Shown: piece by piece, positions 31,161 through 40,688 of the stretch
Position numbering within the stretch: the first letter of the stretch is position 1
Layout of the letters: each line of letters opens with the position of its first letter
Assembly: GCA_964035575.1 (NCBI GenBank)
Contig: OZ037889.1
Span: 992,001 to 1,056,000 of the forward strand
DNA length: 64,000 nucleotides
Direction: 5' to 3'
DNA from: Rhynchopus sp. YZ270_cl-10
Taxonomy: Eukaryota > Euglenozoa > Diplonemea > Diplonemida > Diplonemidae
Position numbers and translations under genes: made by a program
Notes under the pieces: generated by a model
Database searches by the model: none
Told to the model about the DNA's origin: nothing
What the model saw: the letters and a program-made list of their open reading frames with translations, nothing else

Positions 31161-31742
31161 ATGGAGTATAGACGACGTGAAGAGGACAGTACTGTTCGGA
31201 GGCTTGAACATCGTATTGCTGACTTGGAGCAATACAGTAGACGATCGGAACGGGTCCATGAGGTGATGGCAGAGAGGTTACAGGACCTAGAGGCAGAGCT
31301 GCAGGCAGAGCGTGGGAAGGTGAAGGACTTGGCAGAGATTTTGGTGGAAGCGCTGGCAAGGCATGACGATGCCATAGCGAATAGTGCGCAACCACCACCA
31401 CCACCACCACGTGGTACACCCTCCCTCAACACCCGGAATACCCATACACACAACGACCAGCCCCACGACCAATTCCCCCAAGACCCCTCCCCAACCGGCA
31501 TCCCAAAGTTCTGCTACGGCTGCGGAGCGCACCGTGTGCACGCCTCACGGTTCTGCCAAATGTGTGGCATCACCTTCCCCTCCTCCCCACAGCGTGAGTT
31601 AGGTGGTCTCGGGGGTGGGGGCTTAGCTGGGCTAGGGGGTGTGGAGGGCGGAGGCGGAGGTCCTGGTGCTGCTGCGTTGGATGCGTTGCTGCACAACCCA
31701 GTGTCGACGTCGAGGAGAGGGGTGAAGAGGTTGTTTACGTGA
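31161..31742 (+). CDS. Small coiled-coil protein with double-CxxC zinc ribbon
   Basis: 193 residues, no named family recognised. Residues about 8-75 are a charged heptad-type coiled coil (RRLEHRIADLEQYSRRSERV onward), then a Pro/His-rich linker with six prolines. A zinc ribbon follows (about 117-137): C-Y-G-C, eleven residues, then C-Q-M-C-G. The C-terminal part is Gly/Leu-rich. The likely acceptor is CTTTCGACAG, with AG at 31123-31124. Coding-like codon use and a plausible leader support a real gene. The zinc ribbon may bind protein or RNA, but this is not determinable here. Confidence 0.65.
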   Translation: MEYRRREEDSTVRRLEHRIADLEQYSRRSERVHEVMAERLQDLEAELQAERGKVKDLAEILVEALARHDDAIANSAQPPPPPPRGTPSLNTRNTHTHNDQPHDQFPQDPSPTGIPKFCYGCGAHRVHASRFCQMCGITFPSSPQRELGGLGGGGLAGLGGVEGGGGGPGAAALDALLHNPVSTSRRGVKRLFT

Positions 31743-31894
31743 TGTGGGGGTGGGTGGGTAGGTGGGGGTGTGGGGTGTTAGAAGTATTATGTAGATTTGA
31801 TAGATTTTGTAGAGAAAAAAAGATCCCAAGTGATGTTTTTTTTTTGTTTTGTAATGTTCACACTGCAACCACCAAAACAGCAAACCTAATAAAA

Positions 31895-32881
31895 ATGCGT
31901 ACCCTTTCCCTTGTTGTGTGTGCCCTCCTGGCGAGCCAGGCCCACGGATACTCTGAGCAGTATGTGCGTGCGAACTCGCAGCTGCTGTGGAACACCTTCA
32001 AGTCCGACCACGGGAAGAGGTACTCGAGCATCGCGGAGGAGCAGCGCCGCTACGGGATCTTCACCGCCAACATGCTGAAGGCGTCGCGTTTCGAGAAGGA
32101 GCAGACGAAGGGAGCGCAGTTCGGGATGAACGTGTTCTCTGACATGTCCGCTGATGAGTTCAAGTCGTACCACAACATGAAGGTGGAGAAGAAGCAGTCG
32201 CCCCCTGCCATGTTCACTGAGGAGCAGGTGGCTGCCGCCGCCGACGCGAAGGACTGGAGGTCTGCTGGTGCCGTGACCCACGTGAAGAACCAGGCACAGT
32301 GCGGATCGTGCTGGGCGTTCTCCACCACCGGAGGAATTGAGGGACAGTGGCAGATTTCCGGAAAGACCCTGACCTCGGTGTCTGAGCAGGAGCTTGTGTC
32401 GTGTGACAAGGTCGACCAGGGCTGCAACGGAGGACTGATGGACAACGCCCTGAAGTGGCTGATCTCGAACCACAACGGAGACATCGTGACTGAGGACTCG
32501 TACCCCTACAAGTCGGGCACCGGAATCCGCCACACCTGCGAGTCTCTGACCGGGAAGCCCGTCGGAGCCACGATCTCGTCGTACAAGGACATCACCCACA
32601 CCGAGGCACAGATGAAGACCTTCGTGTCGACCGGAGGACCCCTCTCCATCGCCGTTGACGCCCAGAAGTGGCAGTCGTACTCTGGCGGAGTGCTGACGAC
32701 CTGCTGTGGAATCTTCGGATGCCAGCTTGACCACGGAGTGCTCATTGTCGGATACGGCGCTGACTACTGGATCATCAAGAACTCCTGGGGAACCACCTGG
32801 GGAGAGTCTGGATACATCCGTGTGTCCTACGGCTCGAACGAGTGCGGACTGAACGAGTCCCCCGTGACCTCGATTGTCTGA
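31895..32881 (+). CDS. Cathepsin L-like papain-family cysteine protease
   Basis: A 328-residue secreted or lysosomal preproenzyme of peptidase family C1A. Signal peptide about 1-18 (MRTLSLVVCALLASQAHG); I29 inhibitory propeptide about 30-95, with FGMNVFSDMSADEF; mature enzyme from about 118 (AKDWRSAGAVTHVKNQAQ). The catalytic set is complete: Gln133, Cys139 (CGSCWAF), His280 (LDHGV) and Asn296 (IIKNSWG). GCNGGLMDNA and the disulfide cysteines are in place. There is no C-terminal extension of the kinetoplastid type. The frame is open upstream to 31739, but the signal peptide and the AG at 31879-31880 fix the start at 31895. Strong preference for GGA, TCG and GTG codons suggests high expression. 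It resembles euglenozoan cathepsins. Confidence 0.96.
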   Translation: MRTLSLVVCALLASQAHGYSEQYVRANSQLLWNTFKSDHGKRYSSIAEEQRRYGIFTANMLKASRFEKEQTKGAQFGMNVFSDMSADEFKSYHNMKVEKKQSPPAMFTEEQVAAAADAKDWRSAGAVTHVKNQAQCGSCWAFSTTGGIEGQWQISGKTLTSVSEQELVSCDKVDQGCNGGLMDNALKWLISNHNGDIVTEDSYPYKSGTGIRHTCESLTGKPVGATISSYKDITHTEAQMKTFVSTGGPLSIAVDAQKWQSYSGGVLTTCCGIFGCQLDHGVLIVGYGADYWIIKNSWGTTWGESGYIRVSYGSNECGLNESPVTSIV

Positions 32882-33538
32882 GCATTCAGGCAGCAGCGGT
32901 TACGCCACTTCGCGTGACTACTATTTCATTTTTCGTGTGATGTTTTTTTATGTTATTGTTTTGTCTTTTTTCAATGTTATATTTCCCTTTTATTCTGCAA
33001 CGTGCAGGAGCACACACATACATACATACACACAAACATGCATGAGGTGCTTTTCCTGCGTATTTTAGCTTTTTCCCCGGTGACCAAACACCCACAGCTT
33101 GGGTCATCTTACCTGCTTTTATTAGCCACCTTTTTTTTTTACGGACAACACGGTGGGGAAGGAACCACATCTCTCTTCCCCACAACACCTCCGACAACCT
33201 TTCCGTTCCACACTTGACAAAACGCATCCCCCACTGACCCTTTTTTCCTCCACCCTCTTTACCCCCCTCCCCCTCCCCACCCTACCCATTCCATTAGCAA
33301 GCTTCCTGAGCCAACACTGCACATCAGCCACTGACTGCAACACGGACATTCACAATGCAATCCCACAACGCCTCTCCCCTCCATCCACCACCCTTTTCAA
33401 ACCAGGTCCATTCTATCCTCTCGCATACACAATACACACTAACCCTCCCCTTTCCCCCTTTCCCCTCCCTTTTTTGCACCCTTCACTTCACGTAACCCAA
33501 CGATGAGTTAACCTCCTCCTCATCTTCCCCCTTTTGCG
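32882..33538. other. Spacer
   Basis: A CT-rich intergenic stretch with an ACACACATACATACATAC microsatellite near 33010. No gene or dispersed repeat is recognised. Confidence 0.6.
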
Positions 33539-34492
33539 ATGTATGGTGTAGTTTTTGTGGAGACGTCTTCCGGGTCCCCGGTGTTCTATACTAGGTGGAA
33601 GGATGGGTTCGGGGTGCCCGATATGAGTGTTGGGGCGGGCGCTGCTGTACCGAGCGGACAGATCCAGGCGACCACACTGGCTGCTTTGGTTTCTGCGCTC
33701 AGGGCGAGGGGGGGTGCGAGCTTTGGTGGGTCCCTGCAGGTGGAGAGAATACACTGTGCAGAGGTGGTGTTGACGATGCTGGCTCGTCCGGAGCATAGTT
33801 TGCTTGGTGTGGTGACAAGCAGTGTGCATGTTTGCGCAAAATATCTTGACAACTTCTTAACCCGCCTTACCCTTCATTTTATTGCAAATCACTCTGATGC
33901 CATAAAATCTGCAGCCGCAGGTCGCATCCGCTCTCTTAAAAAGGTTATGAAACCTGCAGTCTCGCAGCAGATTTGGTCTTGCATTTCTCTGGTTGCTGCG
34001 GATGTTTTAAACGCAGTGCAGCTTTTATTCCCTGCAACGACGTGGGTTCTTTGCACCCATTCACCAGAACTATCTCTGGCAGTTCAAAAGGCTCCGAACA
34101 TCTTTTTGGTTCGCGGGGGCGACGTCAAGGAGAGCATGTCTGGGTTGTTTGGGGCTTACACTTTGCATAGTACGGAGAACGGCCCTGCTTGGCCTGGGGG
34201 GATGGATGAAGAGGATGTTGTGGCTGGGGTGCTGCGGTTGGTGCTTGCGACTAGTAGGACGCATAGGCTGAGGTTCAGTCGTTCGCCACAGCATATTAGC
34301 CATACAAAGGCTTCGGGCACGGCGTTGCATGTGCTTGTCATAGAAGACACCTACCTCGCCTTCGAAGTCCCCATCTCAGTCAACAAGCACGTCAACGCAG
34401 CCTTCCTCCCTCAGCTCCTCTCCAGCGAAATCCCCCCCCTCCAAGAGCTGCTTCGCTTCGCATATGCAAATAGTATTGCGAAAACCCCTTAA
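33539..34492 (+). CDS. Hypothetical protein, possible longin-type fold
   Basis: 317 residues. The opening MYGVVFVETSSGSPVFYTRW resembles the first strands of longin/roadblock-like domains in trafficking complexes (as in Mon1, Ccz1 and HPS subunits), but the match is weak and from memory. Alternating hydrophobic segments (VVLTMLARPEHSLLGVVTSS, ALHVLVIEDTYLAFEV) suggest a soluble alpha/beta protein. It has no signal peptide or membrane segment. The frame is long, uninterrupted and compositionally coding, so the gene is likely real. The function is open. Confidence 0.7.
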   Translation: MYGVVFVETSSGSPVFYTRWKDGFGVPDMSVGAGAAVPSGQIQATTLAALVSALRARGGASFGGSLQVERIHCAEVVLTMLARPEHSLLGVVTSSVHVCAKYLDNFLTRLTLHFIANHSDAIKSAAAGRIRSLKKVMKPAVSQQIWSCISLVAADVLNAVQLLFPATTWVLCTHSPELSLAVQKAPNIFLVRGGDVKESMSGLFGAYTLHSTENGPAWPGGMDEEDVVAGVLRLVLATSRTHRLRFSRSPQHISHTKASGTALHVLVIEDTYLAFEVPISVNKHVNAAFLPQLLSSEIPPLQELLRFAYANSIAKTP

Positions 34493-35220
34493 GGTGAATG
34501 CCCTTTTTTGGGGGTAACGAAAAGGGTGAAGCTGGAGGGTGGATTAAAAAATAATTTGAGTAGATTTTTTTAAAATTGGTGCTGAAAAAAGCGTTCGTGT
34601 GCACCATGTTAGAAAGGGAGTGGGGGAGGTGGGTGTTTTATTGATGTAACAGTGTGGTAGTAGACCAATGACGACCCAAATGTTACGTCGTAATTATGAC
34701 AACCTAAAAAAACAAATGACTGTCGCAAGGCATCTCGCTGGTAGTAAGGTTGTAAATGACAACCCTAGGTTTGTCGTATGACAGGTCCTTTTGGGTTGTC
34801 ATTGGGCTGACTACCACACTGTATATCTCCTTTTTTTTTTTTTTTTTTTGCCTAGCTGATCTTCTCATCAGGGAAGGGGATGGGTGGAAGGGGGGGGGAG
34901 CGGTATCTTGATGTGGTACTGGGTTGAAGGTTTCAATTCCTGTCTTGGGTATGGGGGGGGGGGGACTCCCCGGGGGGGCCCGGGAGAGTATCGATGTTTT
35001 TTTTAGTAAACCACGAAATGGATTGTAGGACTGCATGGTTGGGGTGTCCACCCCCCGGTACAGCCGGTCATTGTACCAAGGTACACTGATAACGAGAAGG
35101 CTTTGTATTTCAAGTCAACTTTTTTGTCTTTGGCTGCATTTGAAACTATGTCGTTGGCAGAGCAGTTCAGCGCTTTTCAATGACTAAGCAAAAAAAAAAA
35201 AAAAAAAAAAAAAATAGTGG
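34493..35220. other. Spacer with a family 1 repeat
   Basis: No gene. A pair of short related repeats (AATGAC(G)AC and GTTGTCAT) around 34665-34805 form inverted matches. A full family 1 copy is at 35006-35116, and an A run at about 35190-35213. The end (ATAGTGGAGCACACT) belongs to the repeat into which transposon 4 inserted. Confidence 0.55.
35006..35116 (+). repeat. Dispersed repeat family 1, full copy
   Basis: GTAAACCACGAAATGGATTG through TTTGTATTTCAAGTC. It has all three internal hairpins, with a small change (GATAACGAGAAGG) near the 3' end. Confidence 0.85.
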
Positions 35221-35228
35221 AGCACACT

Positions 35229-36366
35229 CAGGCTTTGCGCTAACTTCTGTCCTTTGTCCCGGGATTTTTGGATATTTTTGTGGTGCGTTTTTTTTTTGCA
35301 AACCGGGGTTTCCTTAAGAAAACCAGAGAATCTCATAGTTCATAGTAAGGGTACTTTAGAGTGTTATTGTACACACATGTGACCCCACCGTGGAGAGCAA
35401 TCGGCTCGCGCAATCAAAAGAAAGCAGAGAAAAGGGAAAAGAAAAAAGAAAAAGTTGGGTACCGTGCGCCTGCGGCGCTACCTGTTCCCTACCCTACTTT
35501 ATTTCTAAATATGATGTACTTATGTACAGTGTTCATTTTCTTTTGAGTACGGCAATGCGCTGCTGAACCGTCTCCACCCTCGCTGCGTGAGGGCGGCACC
35601 CCTCCGAGGCCATAACCGTCCTGGTTTTTGTTCTCACTCTTCTCTGTGGTCACAGAAACCCCATAGCTTGTTCAGTTCATTGGTGTTTGCAGTCAAAACA
35701 CCACAATTTCATGCCAAGTTGGGTTTTCAGACTGAAAATGACCCTTGTTTACGGTATGGGTTCATATTTTGTGAAAATTTAAGTCACTGAAATTTTGTCC
35801 ATTTTTCCGTATATCCCCCACCACAAGCCGGGATTGGTTCGGAAATGCAACAAAACGACCTCTTGGGCGGAAAAAAAAAGGAAATTTACGCACTTTTTGA
35901 GACCGGGGTTTCCTTAAGAAAACCCGAGAATCTCATAGTTCATAGTAAGGGTACTTTAGAGTGTTTTTGTACACACATGTGACCCCACCGTGGAGAGCAA
36001 TCGGCTCGCGCAATCAAAAGAAAGCAGAGAAAACGGAAAAGAAAAAAGAAAAAAGTTGGGTACCGTGCGCCTGCGGCGCTACCTGTTGCCAACAGCCAGT
36101 GAAAAACACCGCAATTTCATCTGAATTTGGGTTTTCGGACTGAAAATGCCCCTTGTTTAGGAGTATGGGTTCATATTTTGTGAAAATTTAAGTCACTAAA
36201 ATTTTGTCCATTTTCCAGAATATGCCCCACCACAGCCCGGGATTGGCTCGGAAATGCCACAAAACACTGTTTTTCCACCCCCAGACGTAACCCTATTTGA
36301 GGTGCGTTTTTTTGGGCCCGAACCACGATTTTTCAGATTTTTTTCCAAAAGTTAGCGCGAAGCCTG
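35229..36366. mobile_element. hAT-like non-autonomous DNA transposon 4 (1,138 bp)
   Basis: The terminal inverted repeats are CAGGCTTTGCGCTAACTT (left) and AAGTTAGCGCGAAGCCTG (right), 18 bp with one mismatch. A perfect 8-bp duplication, AGCACACT, lies at 35221-35228 and 36367-36374. The inside consists mainly of two direct copies of a several-hundred-base unit (about 35297-35830 and 35893-36260), each with CGGGGTTTCCTTAAGAAAAC, GTGCGCCTGCGGCGCTACC and CCCCTTGTTTA-like blocks. The same unit occurs in transposon 3 and, inverted, in transposon 5. No transposase. An uninterrupted copy of the target sequence survives at 53382-53440. Confidence 0.93.
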
Positions 36367-36837
36367 AGCACACTCTAGGGTGGCTACACTAATACAACCA
36401 AGTTTTCAAAAAAAAGAAAAAAAAAAATCTCCACAATAGCTCCGTGTAGTATTATTTGTATTCGTTTATTGTTCCGTCCTGAAAATGAATGGATAGGTGA
36501 TTTCAGTTGTGTTCCAACCGTTTTTTTTTTTTTCTTCTCTCTTCTTTATAAGATGTATTTGGACCAAAAGTGGTGTGGCTGAAAAAAGAAGTCTGTCTAG
36601 TTCTTGTACAGCACCAAAAAAAAGTACCGGTATTGGTCACTTTCAGCCACACCATGTACGGGTCTAATCAGTTTTTCTTTTTTCCGTCAGAGGTGAGTCC
36701 TGTAAATTCCCGTATTTTATTTTTTAAAATACGCAGAATGTATTGAGGTTTTTGAGTTTTGAGAGCAAATTCCACAATAAATAAGCGTAGTACCCCCACA
36801 GCCCTTTTGCACGAGGTTAGAGTAAATCTCATCACAA
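36367..36837. other. Spacer between two transposons
   Basis: It begins with the right half of the target repeat (AGCACACTCTAGGGTGGCTA and on to about 36410). At 36572-36653 a perfect 13-bp inverted repeat, GGTGTGGCTGAAA and TTTCAGCCACACC, bounds an 82-bp hairpin. No gene. Confidence 0.65.
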
Positions 36838-36845
36838 AACATGAT

Positions 36846-37719
36846 CAGTGGTCGCGCTAATTATGGGAAAAAATGGGGAAAAAATGGATTTCGGGTACGG
36901 AAAAACGTTCCTTGAAAAGGTTAGCTGGGGAGGCCCGGAAACCCCGTTTTGTGGCATTTCCGGGCCAATCCCGGCTTGTGGTGGGGTATATACGGAAAAA
37001 TGGACAAAATTTTAGTGACTTAAATTTTCGCAAAATATGAACCCATACTCGTAAACAAGGGTCATTTTCAGGAAAATTCGGAAAATTCCGAGATTTGGAA
37101 GCAATATTTCTCCTGAAAATCAGTGGGTTTTCAGCCCCAAAACATACCGCGATTGGAATTTCCGGAATCCGTCCGCGCTGTGGTGGGGTCACTTTGCCGA
37201 AATGGCCAATTTTTTGGTTTTGGTCAAAATCCATGTGGGTAAAGAGGGCCAATGTAAATCCCACAACCAGATTTTCTCTCCCTGATCCTGACGTCTTGCA
37301 ACATGAAAATGCGCGAAAACACCGGCATTTGCATTTCCGGAATTCGTCCGTTCTGTGGTGGGGTCAATTTGCCGAAATGGACAAGTTCTTGGTTTTGGTC
37401 AAAACCCGTCAGTGTAAGGTAAAGGGGGCAAGTGTTTGCCTGTAGAAACTGGAAGGGAACAGGCAGCGCCGCAGGCGCACGGTAACCAACTTTTTTCTTT
37501 TTTTCCTTTTCTTTTTTCTCCTCTTTCTTTTGACTTTCCGAGCCAATTGCGTTCCACGGCGGGGTCACATGTATATGCAAGTCCACTATGTGGTGGTCTT
37601 ACTCAACAATATTAGAACTTCTGGTTTCTTAATGAAATCCCCGTACTGCAAAAAAAAAACGTTCCTACCAAAACCCCCAAAAATCCCGGGATGAGGGATG
37701 GACTTTAGCGCGAGCTCTG
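36846..37719. mobile_element. hAT-like non-autonomous DNA transposon 5 (874 bp)
   Basis: The ends CAGTGGTCGCGCTAA (left) and TTAGCGCGAGCTCTG (right) are 15-bp inverted repeats with three mismatches. A perfect 8-bp duplication, AACATGAT, lies at 36838-36845 and 37720-37727. The interior carries the same unit as transposon 4 in the opposite orientation (for example GCGCCGCAGGCGCACGGTAA at about 37465). No transposase. Confidence 0.92.
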
Positions 37720-37727
37720 AACATGAT

Positions 37728-38473
37728 GGGTTTTTTTTTTTTTTTTTTTGCAAATGTCTCTGTCATTATCTGCAGTGTGCGCGCCGATGAACGGTGAGGC
37801 GTTTGCGCTTTCAACTTCTCTAGTCTGTGTGCGTGCCATCACCCTTGCTGCCAATTGTTTGCTTTTTTTGAGGTGTTTTCATACTTTTCACAAAACCCCC
37901 TTTTCAAAAAAGCAGCAAGACACGTTCCTGTCCATAACTCAACAGTTTTTTTTCTTCTTCTTTGATACATTGTTGGGAGTAGTGTAGTTGCCTCGGTAGT
38001 GTTGCCACAGTTGTGCAATCTCCGTTGTATCTTTTTTTGAACTGGCACCTGCGTCCGCCGATGAACGGTGACGCGTTTAGACTTCCAACTTCTCTTTAAA
38101 TGAAACCCAAGCAGAAAGGGGACCACTTCGGTTCTTCGATGTCGAATTTCAAAACGAATATAAAAAAAAAAATAATAACAGAAATCCTGAAACCCCCCTC
38201 TGCACTGCAAATCGTTAGCAGACCACCCTCCCCTTCTGGGGAACAATGGGTACACACGGCTCACAAGCCAAAGCAAATACGAAGTCCCCCTCCCCCTCCC
38301 CCCCACATCTTTTCCCCCCTCCCTTTCCCCTTCTAACAAATCGTTGGAGTGTAGTTGTCCTCGGTTGTGTTGTGCAATCTCTTTTTCTTGGTACACCCAT
38401 CGTCGCTCCACATGAATATTATACAAAGGCACATGCACCATGCTGTTTCTTTCCCCACCCCACACCTCATTAG
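37728..38473. other. Spacer and 5' flank of the CCA-adding enzyme gene
   Basis: Two copies of family 12 (GATGAACGGTGAGGCGTTTG and a variant) lie at about 37785 and 38055. Two family 4 copies in reverse orientation (GTGTTGCCACAGTTGTGCAA) lie at about 37979-38025 and, shortened, 38341-38380. No gene. Confidence 0.55.
38472..38473 (+). promoter_or_regulatory. Probable trans-splice acceptor of the CCA-adding enzyme gene
   Basis: CCCCACCCCACACCTCATTAG ends in AG at 38472-38473, 40 bases before the ATG that starts the conserved protein. The upstream part of the open frame (from 38355) would then be non-coding. Confidence 0.5.
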
Positions 38474-38513
38474 GACCCCCACCCCACATCCCCTCTCCCC
38501 CTACTCCATTTCA

Positions 38514-40688
38514 ATGAAACTCGCCAAACTCCCCGTCGCCCTGACTGCAACCGAGAAGAACATCTTCGACTTCCTGCTTGCCGTCAACGAACGCTACGCT
38601 CTTTCGGTCACACTCCGTGTTGCGGGTGGGTGGGTGCGGGACAGGCTGTTGGGCGGATCGAGCGATGACATTGACATCGCCTTAGAAGGCCGCATCGACG
38701 GAAAGACAGTCACCGGGGAACTATACTGCGACTACATCACCAAATACCAAAACGACCTCGGCCTTGAAGTCCACGGGGTCGGCGTCATCCCCAAAAACCC
38801 CGACCAATCAAAACACCTCGAAACCGCGACCACTCACATCTTCGGTGAATCTGTGGACTTCGTGAACCTTCGTTGCGAAGAGTACACAGATTCTCGCATT
38901 CCGACCATGCGGCCAGGTACCCCTCTCGAAGATGCACAGAGGCGTGACTTCACCATTAATGCGCTGTTCTATAACATTCACACCGAATCTGTGGAAGATT
39001 TTACGTCAGGTCTGGAGGATCTTGAGAAGAAGTTGATCAGAACACCACTCTGCCCGCGGGTGACGCTGTTGGATGATCCCTTGAGGCTGCTGAGGTGTGT
39101 GCGTTTTGCGTGCAGATATGACTGTCAAATTGCAGAGAATTTGGTAGAATCGGCACTGCAAGACGAGCTTAAACTTGCCCTTCGAGACAAGGTTTCTCGT
39201 GAAAGAGTTGGAATTGAACTGAGGAAAATGCTTCTTGGTCCAGATCCTTCCCGGTGTTTCTCAATTTTCAGTCAATTTGGAGTTGCGAACCTTATATTTG
39301 AGGTCTGTAAATGCGATAAGAAGGGTTTAGTAACTCGTCTTAGCGCGGTCGATTTTTTGCCAGATGAATGGGAAAATGCGATCTGTTATATCAGAGTTTT
39401 GCACACCCACATATTGAACGGTGTTCTCAGCAAAACCAACGCAACAGAAGCATTTCTCGCCGCAGTTCTGATTACTTTGAAGGGCCTGCCTGCGACGCCG
39501 GGACAGTTGGAAAAATTTTTGTCAGGCGTTGTCACGCATGGGTTGAAACTCTCGAAGAAGACCACCGAGATTGTGCAGGCTATTATCCAAGGTGCGGTGC
39601 TTGCGAAGACGTTGTGGAACATCAACCCTGTGGAGGAGGATGCAGCGTATTGGAAGGGGTTTGCGGCAAAGGAGGAGAGGGGTGGGGATGCAGCACACAC
39701 AGTGTCATCGTTGGATGAGTCGAGGCGTGTGGTGTTGTGCGAGACGATGCAGATGGCAAAGATCTTTGAGTCCGAAGTTGACGTCACCGCCACCAAGAAG
39801 GGAGGCAAGAAGAACGAGCAGCACCCCGTCTTCTTCTGGAAGGAGGCCCTCGTGCTCTCGGAGCTCATCACAACAGGGGCGGTGCTCAACGCGCCGCAAC
39901 TCATTGCGTTCATTGAAAATGCAGAGACGCCGCAGTGGGCGCATATCAAGGCAACCGAAAATCTCAAAATGCTTGCCCGTGGGGACGAGGTGGCGGTATG
40001 TATACACTGTTTTTAAATGTGGGAAATATGCCTTTTTTTGTTGCATGAGCTCGACGAAGCTGCGTTATAGTACGTTTCAACTACTCTTTTTTGTTGTGCT
40101 TTCATCCGGATGGCTGGCATCGTACCGTGGGTCAGTTGGATGTGCATAACTACCATTTTTTTGTCTGCTTTTTTGGCGTACGTTGGTTTCTCCTTCAAAT
40201 ATACAAAAAAAAAAAAATGACACAATGCTCAAAGGTGGCTAAGTATGAGAATCACGTTAACGAAACTTCCTCTTGTGTTTTAAATCTTCTTTTAAATTAC
40301 AACAGAATTCATTCTCTTTTAAACAATATGTGCGAGAGGCATAGTCATATGACAACCATTTTTTTTTCATTTTAGAGTTCTCCAAGATGTGTTTGGTGTT
40401 CAAAAAAAGCGCCAAATTGCCAAATTCGCCATGTACTCCATTGTACCAAATTTGACACCACAATGCATGCTTTAAAAATGCTGTCATCTTATGAACCTTT
40501 CTTTTAAAACCCACCCCTTCGTTTCCCTCACTCCCCATCTCTTTCAGAAAGCGCTCGGCATTAAGGGCCCGCAAATCAGAGAGGCGCAGAACCAGCAACA
40601 CTGGTTTCTGTATGAGTACCCAACCTGCACAAAGGACCAGGTCATGGTGTATCTGAACAAACACTTCGCGAACGTGGGTGCGGCGTAG
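38514..40688 (+). CDS. CCA-adding tRNA nucleotidyltransferase (two exons)
   Basis: Adds or repairs the 3' CCA of tRNAs. Exon 1 (38514-39995) joined in phase 0 to exon 2 (40548-40688) gives 540 residues. The class II polymerase beta head has RVAGGWVRDRLLGG and DDIDIALEG with the two metal-binding aspartates (around residues 42-66). Next come the QRRDFTINALFYNI motif and the DDPLRLLRCVRFACRYD neck motif. The C-terminal part is divergent. Exon 2 (KALGIKGPQIREAQNQQHWF onward) matches the conserved LG-x-K-G-P end of eukaryotic CCA enzymes, confirming the splice. I chose ATG 38514 because the family homology starts there. The upstream codons look like 5' leader. Confidence 0.94.
39996..40547 (+). 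other. Cis-spliced intron of the CCA-adding enzyme gene (552 bp)
   Basis: Donor GCG|GTATGT and acceptor CCCCATCTCTTTCAG|AAA, phase 0. It contains a family 3 dispersed repeat (CATCCGGATGGCTGGCATCG at about 40098-40140). Without splicing the frame stops at 40016 and loses the conserved C-terminus. Confidence 0.92.
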
